DNA of 64,000 nt from JANYCO01 sp035535995 (GTDB taxonomy: Bacteria > Bacteroidota > Bacteroidia > Cytophagales > Cytophagaceae): NCBI GenBank assembly GCA_035535995.1, contig DATLOZ010000008.1:95777-159776 (forward strand), given 5' to 3'. This document shows, piece by piece, positions 17,453 to 25,571 of this stretch (position 1 is the stretch's first letter; every line of letters begins with the position of its first letter). A program made the translations under genes and the position numbers. The notes beneath the pieces were generated by a model that was given only the letters and a program-made list of their open reading frames with translations, was not told the origin of the DNA and ran no database searches.

Positions 17453-17543
17453 TATGAGTTATGAATTATGAGTTATGAATTATGAGTTAAATATACTTGT
17501 TAGAAAATTTCATAATTCATAATTCATAATTCATAATTCATAA
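17453..17543. repeat. Family A heptad hairpin, the longest copy
   Basis: Five direct units alternate TTATGAG and TTATGAA, then a short spacer, then five inverted units (TTCATAA). It lies between convergent genes. This copy shows the 7-bp periodicity most clearly. Confidence 0.9.
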
Positions 17544-17546
17544 CTT

Positions 17547-18218
17547 CTACTGAAATTTATATCCAATCCCATACACCGTACTGAGATAATCTTTGCAGCC
17601 GCTTTGAACTAATTTTTTTCTCATATTTTTTACGTGCGTATATAAAAAATCATAAGAATCTGCCTGATCCATATGATCGCCCCAGAGGTGTTCGGCGATG
17701 GAATCTTTTGGAATGACGCGGGCTTTGTTGGCGATGAAAAATACGAGCAGGTCGTATTCTTTTCCTGTAAGCACAATTTCTTTATCGTTTACATAGACCT
17801 GACGGGAATCAGGATTGATGCGGATCTCATTGAAGATAATTTCTTTCGAGCCTTGAAAGCTTCTTCTGCGAATCACTGATTTTAGTCTTGCGTTCAGCTC
17901 CGAAAGGTGAAAAGGCTTGGTGAGATAATCATCCGAACCAATCTCCAATCCTTCGATGCGATCTTCCAGCGAGTTGTTTGCCGACACGATGATCACACCA
18001 GATTGAATATTCCGTTTTTTAATTTCTTTGATGATATCTAACCCTGTACCTCCGGGAAGCATGATGTCTACCAGGATACAGTCGTATTCATAATCATTGA
18101 TCTTATCGATGGCTTCGTTGAAAGTGGCAGCTGATTCACAGATATACCCTTCGTGGCTCAGGTAAGTAACGACCGATCTTCGAAGTTCTTTTTCGTCTTC
18201 AATAATTAATACTTTCAT
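17547..18218 (-). CDS. OmpR/PhoB-family response regulator
   Basis: A 223-residue regulator with a receiver domain (acidic IEDE at the start, phospho-acceptor Asp51 in LVDIMLPGGTGL, Lys in LTKPF) and a C-terminal winged helix (about 130-223; VLTGKEYDLLVFF, DFLYTHVKNMRKKL, TVYGIGYKF). No sensor kinase gene is adjacent, so it is an orphan here; the sensor kinase at 27398-28651 is likewise without a regulator. Targets are unknown. Confidence 0.93.
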   Translation of the reverse strand: MKVLIIEDEKELRRSVVTYLSHEGYICESAATFNEAIDKINDYEYDCILVDIMLPGGTGLDIIKEIKKRNIQSGVIIVSANNSLEDRIEGLEIGSDDYLTKPFHLSELNARLKSVIRRRSFQGSKEIIFNEIRINPDSRQVYVNDKEIVLTGKEYDLLVFFIANKARVIPKDSIAEHLWGDHMDQADSYDFLYTHVKNMRKKLVQSGCKDYLSTVYGIGYKFQ

Positions 18219-18301
18219 ATTGATCTATAATGAAAAATCTCTTTGTTATGCCCTTCTTTGCTCAAGGTAAGAAATTTATTGTTTATAAAAAATCCTATTC
18301 T

Positions 18302-18400
18302 CCTCCTTTGCTGGTGTCCCCGCCAGCAAGTCCAGTCTCATATATACAAGCTGTTGTATGGAAGAATGTTTTGCTGGCGGGACAGCAGCGAAAAAGGAGA
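18302..18400. repeat. Family C repeat, copy 1
   Basis: Two hairpin-forming blocks, TTGCTGGTGTCCCCGCCAGCAA and TTTTGCTGGCGGGAC, are separated by TATACAAG-CTGTTG. A related copy in the same orientation lies at 20911-20999. A second small hairpin (ACGCCAACCAGGCG) follows at about 18441-18454. No gene was found in 18219-18471. Confidence 0.8.
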
Positions 18401-18471
18401 AATATAGATGTTTTGTAAAATGGCAGGCACGAATAGGATCCCCACGCCAACCAGGCGTCAACGAGGGTTCT

Positions 18472-19191
18472 TTACCTTTTAATCATTTTGCCATTCACGA
18501 TCTTATTGATAACCGTCTCACGAAGGTTTTGGCTAATGGTTATCTTTGCGTCTCCCATGTTGAGCATATTTCCTTCGATGCTCTTTACTTTGCTCATGTT
18601 GACGATAAAAGATTTGTGTACTTTTATAAAAATATCTGTAGGCAATTGCTCTTCCAATTTTTTAATAGTAATGTACACCATCAATTTCCTGGAGGAAGTA
18701 TAAAGCATCACATAATTCATCATCGCTTCGGCGTACAACAAATCATTATAAACTATTTTTTCGATCTGGTTGTCGCATTTGATAAAAAAGTGATCGTTCT
18801 CTTTTTGTGATGTGCTCAAGGCTGTTTTTTTAGATTCACTTGCTTTCGCTGCTTTATTGCAAGCCTTAAGAAATCTGTCGAACGCAATCGGTTTCACCAG
18901 ATAATCCAGTACATCCAGCTGATAGGCTTCTACGGCATAGTCCGCATAGGCGGTAGTCATGATGATGCTTGCAGTGGTGTTTGAATTTTTCAGAAAGTCA
19001 ATTCCATTAATCTTCGGCATGTTAATGTCAAGGAAAATAACATCTACTTCTTCGGCTTTCAGAATAGTCATGGCCTTCAAAGGATTTTCCGCCTGGCCTA
19101 CGAGTTCCAGGAAATCGATGTCCTCTATAAATTCCTGCAATACCTTTCTGGCTATAGGTTCATCGTCGATGATAATACATTTTAATTTCAT
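18472..19191 (-). CDS. LytTR-family response regulator
   Basis: A 239-residue regulator with a receiver domain (IIDDEP, Asp55 in VIFLDINMPKINGI, Lys in YLVKPIAFDRF) and a C-terminal LytTR DNA-binding domain (about 135-239; FFIKCDNQIEKI, VHKSFIVNMSKVKSIEGN). Its start overlaps the end of the LytS-like kinase gene by 4 bp, so the two form a co-translated pair. LytTR regulators often control envelope or autolysis genes; the target here is not visible, though DoxX diverges from the kinase gene just upstream. Confidence 0.94.
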   Translation of the reverse strand: MKLKCIIIDDEPIARKVLQEFIEDIDFLELVGQAENPLKAMTILKAEEVDVIFLDINMPKINGIDFLKNSNTTASIIMTTAYADYAVEAYQLDVLDYLVKPIAFDRFLKACNKAAKASESKKTALSTSQKENDHFFIKCDNQIEKIVYNDLLYAEAMMNYVMLYTSSRKLMVYITIKKLEEQLPTDIFIKVHKSFIVNMSKVKSIEGNMLNMGDAKITISQNLRETVINKIVNGKMIKR

Positions 19192-20204
19192 GACAAGTGG
19201 ATCGTTAAAGTTGTTTCATATAAATGATCTGTTTCTTTCGTCGTTAATTCATGCTTGCCAGGGTATGAAAGCGCCAATCTTCTTTGCAAGTTCGCAATTC
19301 CGATACCTCCTGTATTCTCTAAGGATGCAGCACGATGCGGCTCCTTTGTATTGGAGAAATAACCGTACAAAATTTTCTCTTTCGTAAACAGTCGGATCGT
19401 AATCTTATTTTCATGGTCGGTAGAATTGCTTACAAATTTGAAAGCATTTTCGATCAGTACTACCAACAACAAAGGCACGATTTCCAGGCCGTCTTCTATT
19501 TCTTTCATCTCCAATTCTACCTGCAGGTTTTTCTCCTTCCTCAATTGCTGAAAGGCGGTGTATTTTTCAATGTATTCCACTTCTTTTGCCATGCTTATTC
19601 TTTCTACGGAACAATCGTATAATTGATACCTCAATAATTCAGAAAATTGCAACAATACATTTCGCGCGGCCTGGTTGTTCTTGTCAATATACCCGTAGAT
19701 CGTGTTCAAAGAGTTAAACAGCGCATGCGGATTGATCTGTGCTTTTAGAAAATCCAGCTCGCTCTTTGCCCGCTCTTTTTCCAGGGTTTCCAGTTGCTGC
19801 TGGTTTTGCCTTCTGTCAAGGATCATTTTTCCTATCGTAATCAATTGTACCCAGATGAGAATATTGACAAAAGAGTTGAAATATAAAGTACCGAAGTCTA
19901 CCGGTTGATTAGGGTTAAAAAACTGGATACTCATTTGAGCCGCCAACAACGCGCGTAGCAGCGCTGAGAAAGCAATCAATAACATAGAAGTAAAAGCAAA
20001 CCAGAAATATTTTCTTTTTTGTAAAAATTTTGGAATGATGATATAAGTAATGATGTAATAATTTGCTGTGATGAAAAGCAGATAGCAAAACTCTATTGTC
20101 ATCGTTTTGCTTAGCGAAACAGCATAGCTCCGGAAAATAAGAATCCAGAGCAGGTACAGACCAACCCAGAAAAGAATATGATAGAGAGGACGACGATTTT
20201 TCAT
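19188..20204 (-). CDS. LytS-like sensor histidine kinase
   Basis: A 338-residue membrane kinase: four hydrophobic segments in the first ~145 residues, a short coiled coil (RRQNQQQLETLEKERAKSEL), then the His_kinase motif LKAQINPHALFNSLNTIYGYI with the phosphorylated His and a degenerate HATPase domain (IENAFKF, GIGIANLQRRL). It lacks a recognisable extracellular sensor domain and probably senses via its membrane segments. It is the upstream partner of the LytTR regulator. A weak promoter-like box (TACCTTTA, 20208-20215 on the minus strand) lies 4 nt before the start. Confidence 0.92.
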   Translation of the reverse strand: MKNRRPLYHILFWVGLYLLWILIFRSYAVSLSKTMTIEFCYLLFITANYYIITYIIIPKFLQKRKYFWFAFTSMLLIAFSALLRALLAAQMSIQFFNPNQPVDFGTLYFNSFVNILIWVQLITIGKMILDRRQNQQQLETLEKERAKSELDFLKAQINPHALFNSLNTIYGYIDKNNQAARNVLLQFSELLRYQLYDCSVERISMAKEVEYIEKYTAFQQLRKEKNLQVELEMKEIEDGLEIVPLLLVVLIENAFKFVSNSTDHENKITIRLFTKEKILYGYFSNTKEPHRAASLENTGGIGIANLQRRLALSYPGKHELTTKETDHLYETTLTIHLS

Positions 20205-20207
20205 AAT

Positions 20208-20215
20208 TAAAGGTA
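20208..20215 (-). promoter_or_regulatory. Possible -7 box of the LytS/LytTR operon
   Basis: TACCTTTA on the minus strand matches TAnnTTTG at all but one position, with TTCG 19 bases upstream in place of TTTG. It is nearly adjacent to the start codon, so a leaderless transcript is possible. Weak call. Confidence 0.35.
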
Positions 20216-20375
20216 AATCATCTGCTTGAGTAAACGAATATTATTACATGAAATAAGCAAAATGCCTGATGAAAGAATGGTTCATCAAGTAATTCCGGCT
20301 GTTCATGTAAAAAATTACCACGAGTCTGTCTGTGTCTTTACGTTTGTAGTATAATTTATTATAAACTTATTTAAA

Positions 20376-20885
20376 ATGACACCTATGAAAAAAATTATCT
20401 CGTGGTTTCTTAACCCGCCTGTTACCGGCCCATCCTCGATTTTAATTATTCGCCTTATGGCAGGAGGCGTATTCTTTTGGGAAGGGATGTTGAAATTCGT
20501 TTATGTAAACCAAGGCGTAGGCAGGTTTACAAAATTAGGCTTGCCTTTTCCGGAAGTGACGGCCAACTTCATAGGCATTGCAGAAATAATGGGGGGAATG
20601 CTTTTATTGGTTGGCCTTTTTACAAGATTCACTTCTCTCTTTTTTATTCTGGAAATGATCGTAGCGGTTCTTTGTACGAAGGTAGCGTTGTATACTGGCA
20701 CCAGCCCTTTGCCATTACCTCCTTCGCCACCGCAATACGGCATTTGGGCAGTGCTCCACGAAATAAGAGCTGACTATGCACAAATCATGTGCTGTCTGTT
20801 CCTCTTGCTGGAAGGCGCCGGTAGAAGGTCTGTTGATTTTGCCATTTCTGTTTCGGATACGGTGTATAGGATGAATGAGAAATAA
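20376..20885 (+). CDS. DoxX family membrane protein
   Basis: A 169-residue protein with four predicted membrane helices: IRLMAGGVFFWEGMLKF (first), ATANFIGIAEIMGGMLLLVG-like second, FILEMIVAVLCTKVAL and a final one near YAQIMCCLFLLLEGAG. The FWEGMLKF and GIAEIMGG segments match the DoxX/SURF4-like family. DoxX proteins are poorly understood, with links to redox and thiol stress. The first ATG (20376) was used; another ATG lies three codons later. It is divergent from the LytS/LytTR genes. Confidence 0.85.
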   Translation: MTPMKKIISWFLNPPVTGPSSILIIRLMAGGVFFWEGMLKFVYVNQGVGRFTKLGLPFPEVTANFIGIAEIMGGMLLLVGLFTRFTSLFFILEMIVAVLCTKVALYTGTSPLPLPPSPPQYGIWAVLHEIRADYAQIMCCLFLLLEGAGRRSVDFAISVSDTVYRMNEK

Positions 20886-20910
20886 GTTTGAAGTGGAGAG
20901 TAGTAGTAGT

Positions 20911-20999
20911 TTCCCCTTGCTGGCGTCCTCGCCAGCAAGCTCCATTTATACAAGGCTGTTGGATAGAAATATTTTGCTGGCGGGGACGAAAAGAAAGTT
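20911..20999. repeat. Family C repeat, copy 2
   Basis: CCTTGCTGGCGTCCTCGCCAG..., TATACAAGGCTGTTGG and TTTTGCTGGCGGGGACG repeat the layout of 18302-18400 in the same orientation. The two copies bracket the LytTR, LytS and DoxX genes. Confidence 0.8.
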
Positions 21000-21003
21000 T
21001 CAG

Positions 21004-21759
21004 TTACAATACACCATTTTGCCAGTTACGCCAATCATTATTGGGCTCAAGAGTGGGTTTCCAAAGTGACACATCTTTACTCACTAAAATATCGGCGATC
21101 AATTGAAAGGTTTCATACTCACTTGGCCTCGTACCTGGTTCTGGAGTTGGATAATCTGAGCTTACATAATAATACCTGTAATGCCACTTATCGATTGCCA
21201 TAAGTTTAGGTAGACCATCGGGAAGGCATGTATATAACTCCTTGTCTGTAGCTCTGAAAGGCTCTGGATATTCTTCATTGAGATATCTTGTAAGCGCTGC
21301 AAAATCAATTAAACCTTCCGGATTTTCATAATCGTTTATCGGTATTCCTTTTGCTTCATATTTATTTACATCATGTTCTATCGGCAGTACTTGATTTCTT
21401 ATTTTAATTGTTTTTGCATCCGGTGATACAAGCTCAAAACCTGTTTGGATTGCCTCCAGATCTTCTATGAGCACAATACCATACGGATATTTTGCATTAC
21501 AAGTATATTGATTGTATAGACCTGCTTTATCAAGATTGGTTAAACAATTGCCAAAATAAATAAGCTCTTCTACAATACATCCTGCCTGAGTGCTATAGCT
21601 TACTATTTCAAAAACGATAGCCCATCTTGTTTCATCTGCAAACAGATTAATTCTATTACTAGAAAGATAGTTGTCATTTTCCAACATAGGGAAAAACTTG
21701 TACGGGTCTGGATTTCCTGCACTTTCTAATTGTTTTAGAATGTCTGATTGTTTATACAT
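21004..21759 (-). CDS. Uncharacterised protein, DUF7003-like
   Basis: A 251-residue soluble protein, no signal peptide or membrane segment. The start MYKQSDILKQLESAG, KFFPMLENDNYLSSNRINLFADETRWAIVFEIVSYS and a later YFGNCL resemble DUF7003 proteins, a family of unknown role often found as solitary accessory genes. This assignment is from memory of the pattern and is not firm. It lies in an AT-rich accessory stretch next to the SIR2 gene, divergent from it, and may have arrived with it. Confidence 0.5.
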   Translation of the reverse strand: MYKQSDILKQLESAGNPDPYKFFPMLENDNYLSSNRINLFADETRWAIVFEIVSYSTQAGCIVEELIYFGNCLTNLDKAGLYNQYTCNAKYPYGIVLIEDLEAIQTGFELVSPDAKTIKIRNQVLPIEHDVNKYEAKGIPINDYENPEGLIDFAALTRYLNEEYPEPFRATDKELYTCLPDGLPKLMAIDKWHYRYYYVSSDYPTPEPGTRPSEYETFQLIADILVSKDVSLWKPTLEPNNDWRNWQNGVL

Positions 21760-21946
21760 AATATTGGGTAATAGCTGATGAAGTTTGTTGTTTGGGGTTA
21801 TTATATGAACTATTATTTACATTCCTTTTATTGGTGTATCCATAAACAAGAAGAATGTTGACAAAGAAAAAAAAAGCCATTATTTATTGTCGACATTTTT
21901 CAATAAAATTGAGTTATAAGTATTTTGTAGCTAAAAGTAATAAAAT

Positions 21947-23851
21947 ATGGACAAGGAAGCATTATTTAGTTTAATAAGACAAGAAGATGTGGTTGTCTGG
22001 ATAGGTAGTGGATTTTCATATTATGCTGGTTATCCTATAGGGGGAACTCTTTCAAAAATATTAATGGATAATTTATCGGAGAAAGAACGAGAACAAATAA
22101 ATCCCACACAAACACTTCCAGGTTTATCGGAAGAATTTTACAGACTAAAAAGTAGAAATACCTTAATCCGAATCCTTAATAAAATATACCACGATCATAT
22201 TCCTTCATCAACAGTATCTCACGACCTTTTATCAAAAATTCCTCATTTTAAAACAATTATTACAACTAACTATGATAAATTGATCGAGAATGCATATGCT
22301 AATAAAGGACAGGTAATCCTATCTATAAACCATATTCCATACATTGATAAAAATAAAGTACAAATATTTAAAGTACATGGAGACTTATCAAACCCTGATA
22401 GCATTGTTATAACACAATCAGATTATAATAATTTTTTTAAAAATGATAATGAAAATAATGTCTATTGGAATGTCATCAAAGAACGCTTATCTACAAATAG
22501 CGTTTTATTTATTGGATATAGTTTAGAAGATCCAAATGCATCAATAATATTCGATAAAATATATGATGCATTTGCGGGTACATTAGGCAACAACAGGAAA
22601 GAATGTTTTTTGGTGGCTCCTAATTTACCTAATCACAAAATAAATGACTTAATTAAAAAAGGCATTCATTATATAAATTCAACAGGAGAAGAATTAATAA
22701 ATGACCTTTTCTCCAATTTAAAAGAGACTATTATTGAAGATTTTGAAAATAATAAAATTTCTCCTGATACTTTCAGAGAGTTTATTTCAAATTTTCAATT
22801 AGCATCGGAAATAAGAACTGATAATGAAGGTTATCAATTAAGATCTTTGCGTGGATTAAATGAGAAAGTTGAGGGAAATATAACTCTTACCTTAAAGAAT
22901 GATAAAGAATTATTAGATGAGTTTAAAAAATTTGTTGGCGGTGAAAAATTTGGAAACTTTACTGTATTAAAAGATGATATAGTAAATATTGGTTTTAAAT
23001 ATGGAGAGTTGAAGTTGCCTTATTCAGACGGAATTGAAAAAATTGAATTTCAATCATTGCCTAAAGTAACCAGTAACATTGACATTCGATTTGAAAATGG
23101 TTTTGAGCTAGGTGATATTTCTATTAAACTATTCTTTTCTTCTACACTGCTTGAAATAGAAGCCAATATCAAAACAAATTGCTTAAAATATAGAATCGCT
23201 TTACCAAAGTCTTTTGTAGATGAAGCAGTGGTAGACTTCAGTTTTGAATATGAACCAACATCTATTTGTAAAAAAGTAAAAGATGGCATAGAGTTTTATA
23301 CGCTACTGAGCAAACTTACTAATGGTGACAAATTTAAAATTTATTCAGAGGGAAAAGAAGTATTTTCAAAAGAGCTTCCTTACATGGAACCAATATTTGA
23401 TAGAGCAACTCTCTATCTAGATTATTACAATAATTTAAAATTTATCGAACAGTATTTTAATATACGTTTTTCAGATATAGGTATTAATTCAATAACTAAT
23501 GATTCATATGATCTAGTTACTAAAATTATATATATAATTAATGGAAAAGACATAGAGTTTAAATGGAATGGTGAAGTTAAAATTGAGCTAAGTGAAAATT
23601 CAGAAGAGATGTTTGAGCGATTAAAAAAAGCAAATCAAGACATGGCTCCTGTTACAATTAAATATAATGAAGAAGAAGAAATAGAGTTACATGGGCAAAA
23701 AATAAACATAGGTTATAAAACAGTGGATTATTTGCAAACCTATATTTCCAATCTGGATTCAATTTTAAATGGGGAAACAAATATTGCCCTAATTAGAAGT
23801 AAAAACAAACGAGGAATTGTTAGATATTCAAAAACAAAAAGTGTACTGTGA
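21947..23851 (+). CDS. SIR2-domain protein, candidate anti-phage NADase
   Basis: A 634-residue protein with an N-terminal SIR2-like domain (about 1-270): IGSGFSYYAGYP (NAD-binding loop, 19-30), TTNYDKLIENA (106-116, with Asn108), KVHGDL (His144, the usual catalytic His) and FIGYSLEDPN (188-197). The C-terminal ~360 residues are beta-rich with no domain I know; not SLOG, STAND or an AAA ATPase. SIR2 proteins of this type (ThsA, DSR, SIR2-HerA, SIR2-APAZ) deplete NAD+ on phage infection. Base composition is much more AT-rich than in neighbours such as cinA, which points to horizontal acquisition. No partner sensor is evident. Confidence 0.75.
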   Translation: MDKEALFSLIRQEDVVVWIGSGFSYYAGYPIGGTLSKILMDNLSEKEREQINPTQTLPGLSEEFYRLKSRNTLIRILNKIYHDHIPSSTVSHDLLSKIPHFKTIITTNYDKLIENAYANKGQVILSINHIPYIDKNKVQIFKVHGDLSNPDSIVITQSDYNNFFKNDNENNVYWNVIKERLSTNSVLFIGYSLEDPNASIIFDKIYDAFAGTLGNNRKECFLVAPNLPNHKINDLIKKGIHYINSTGEELINDLFSNLKETIIEDFENNKISPDTFREFISNFQLASEIRTDNEGYQLRSLRGLNEKVEGNITLTLKNDKELLDEFKKFVGGEKFGNFTVLKDDIVNIGFKYGELKLPYSDGIEKIEFQSLPKVTSNIDIRFENGFELGDISIKLFFSSTLLEIEANIKTNCLKYRIALPKSFVDEAVVDFSFEYEPTSICKKVKDGIEFYTLLSKLTNGDKFKIYSEGKEVFSKELPYMEPIFDRATLYLDYYNNLKFIEQYFNIRFSDIGINSITNDSYDLVTKIIYIINGKDIEFKWNGEVKIELSENSEEMFERLKKANQDMAPVTIKYNEEEEIELHGQKINIGYKTVDYLQTYISNLDSILNGETNIALIRSKNKRGIVRYSKTKSVL

Positions 23852-24160
23852 TAATTAAGATTGCGAATACTGCTATATTTCAAATTCCTCATTAGAATCA
23901 GAATTGTGTCAAGGAAAAAAAATCTTTTGCTAAACCATGAAACCCTTGGCATCTTACGTAAAGTAAAATTGCTAAAGGAGAAAGTTTTATAATATTATAT
24001 AATCGCCAACTTTTGATTTGATCTTGAATAAGCAATCCCAATTGTTCTGCTGCTGTGGCGCGGATGCCAGCAAAAGGGAAATTAAGGTTGAGACAAAAAC
24101 TGTCTTGCTCCAGCAATATATTTTTTCTAGCTTGGAAATAAATATTCAATATTCATTTTT
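23852..24160. other. Intergenic gap, 309 bp, no gene recognised
   Basis: AT-rich sequence downstream of the SIR2 gene. Around 24049-24120 there is a degraded family C-like stretch (GGATGCCAGCAAAAGGG ... TTGCTCCAGCAATAT). No clear promoter for cinA and no credible ORF were found. Confidence 0.5.
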
Positions 24161-25402
24161 ATGAAAAATATATTCGCAGACATCATCACCATTGGAGACG
24201 AGATTTTATACGGGCAGATCACTGATACCAATAGCCAATGGATCAGCGCGGAGCTCGACAAGATTGGAATTCGCACCAAACGCAAATCCAGTGTGAGCGA
24301 TAAGGAAGCAGAGATCCTGGAGATCCTGGCTGAAGCAGAAAAAAGATCCGACCTCATCCTTATCACCGGCGGGCTTGGACCTACCAATGATGACATCACT
24401 AAAAAAACATTGGCAAAATATTTTAACTGCCCGCTGGAATTACATGCGGAAGCTTTGGCGCATGTAAAAAATATGTTTGAGCGCAGAGGCCGCGAACTTA
24501 CTGAGACCAATCGCGCACAGGCTTTTCTTCCTTCTGTTTGCACCTATATTCCAAATCCTTCCGGCACTGCGCCTGGAATGTGGTTTGAGAAGAATGGAAA
24601 AATCTTTATGTCTATGCCCGGCGTGCCTTTTGAAATGAAAGACATCATGACGCAAAGCGTGCTCCCGCGACTGAAAGAATATTTTAAAACTCCAGTGATC
24701 CTGCATCAGCTGGTGAAAACGATTGGCATCGGTGAATCCAATCTCTCCGACCTGATCAAAGACTGGGAAGCGCAACTGCCTGCACATATCGGACTTGCTT
24801 ACCTTCCTTCACTTGGAGAAGTAAAACTCCGGTTAACAGCCTCCGGAGAAAACACCACTCAACTCCGCGCTGATATTGACGCACAGCTCGACAAGCTTCG
24901 TCCTTTGATCTCCGAATATATTTTCGGCTATACCGATGAGCCGATGGAAAAAATACTGGGTGATCAACTTCGTGATAAAAAATTAACCGTGGCTACTGCG
25001 GAGAGCTGTACGGGCGGATATTTGAGTCACTTGTTTACTTCTATTCCCGGAAGCTCCGATTATTTTGTGGGTGGAATCATTGCTTATCATAATGAGATCA
25101 AGATCTCCGAGCTTGGTCTTACCAAAGAAGCCATCCAAACCTACGGAGCCGTGAGCGAAAATACTGTACTGGAAATGGCAAAAGCCGTACGGACCGCGAT
25201 GAACAGCAGCATTGGCGTGGCCGCCAGCGGTGTGGCCGGCCCGGGAGGCGGCACAGATGAAAAACCTGTAGGTACCGTATGGATCGCTTACAGTGATGCA
25301 GAAAAAACAATTGCCCGAAAACTTATCCTTAGCAACCGACGGGATGTAAATATCCGCCTGGCTTCGTATTCTTTGCTAAACATGATCCGGCAGCAGCTTT
25401 GA
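24161..25402 (+). CDS. cinA: CinA family protein (NMN deamidase / competence-damage protein)
   Basis: A 413-residue protein with the two CinA domains: an N-terminal MoCF-like domain (ITIGDEILYGQITDTNSQWIS, ITGGLGPTNDD) with COG1058-type pyrophosphatase activity in relatives, and a C-terminal nicotinamide-nucleotide amidase domain (VATAESCTGGYLSHLFTSIPGSS, VAASGVAGPGGGTDEKPVGTVW). It recycles pyridine nucleotides. It lies next to the SIR2 island, but CinA is a chromosomal housekeeping gene and its codon use is normal for the window, so I take the adjacency as chance. Confidence 0.94.
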   Translation: MKNIFADIITIGDEILYGQITDTNSQWISAELDKIGIRTKRKSSVSDKEAEILEILAEAEKRSDLILITGGLGPTNDDITKKTLAKYFNCPLELHAEALAHVKNMFERRGRELTETNRAQAFLPSVCTYIPNPSGTAPGMWFEKNGKIFMSMPGVPFEMKDIMTQSVLPRLKEYFKTPVILHQLVKTIGIGESNLSDLIKDWEAQLPAHIGLAYLPSLGEVKLRLTASGENTTQLRADIDAQLDKLRPLISEYIFGYTDEPMEKILGDQLRDKKLTVATAESCTGGYLSHLFTSIPGSSDYFVGGIIAYHNEIKISELGLTKEAIQTYGAVSENTVLEMAKAVRTAMNSSIGVAASGVAGPGGGTDEKPVGTVWIAYSDAEKTIARKLILSNRRDVNIRLASYSLLNMIRQQL

Positions 25403-25524
25403 GGGATGCGATCCGGTTTTTTGTAGGGAATAAAAAATTGACCCACAATCTTTTGAAACCGGATATGGAAGCACAGAAAATGGATTTTCTGAAAAATCAG
25501 GTTATCAATTTGTCAAATTTATAC

Positions 25525-25532
25525 TACCTTTG
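25525..25532 (+). promoter_or_regulatory. -7 box upstream of the E2 gene
   Basis: TACCTTTG matches the Bacteroidota -7 consensus and ends 39 nt before the E2 start codon. A TTTG at 25509 is only 12 bases away, so the -33 element is not convincing. Confidence 0.5.
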
Positions 25533-25571
25533 AGAGAGGAATAAACCTCCTAACATCTTTTTTCTTTTGTA

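Noticed and set aside
23898..24149. Minus-strand ORF downstream of the SIR2 gene
   Set aside because: It runs through a decayed family C repeat and has no conserved pattern.
24161..25402. cinA as part of the SIR2 defence island
   Set aside because: Its composition and family are those of the core chromosome; adjacency alone does not support a link.
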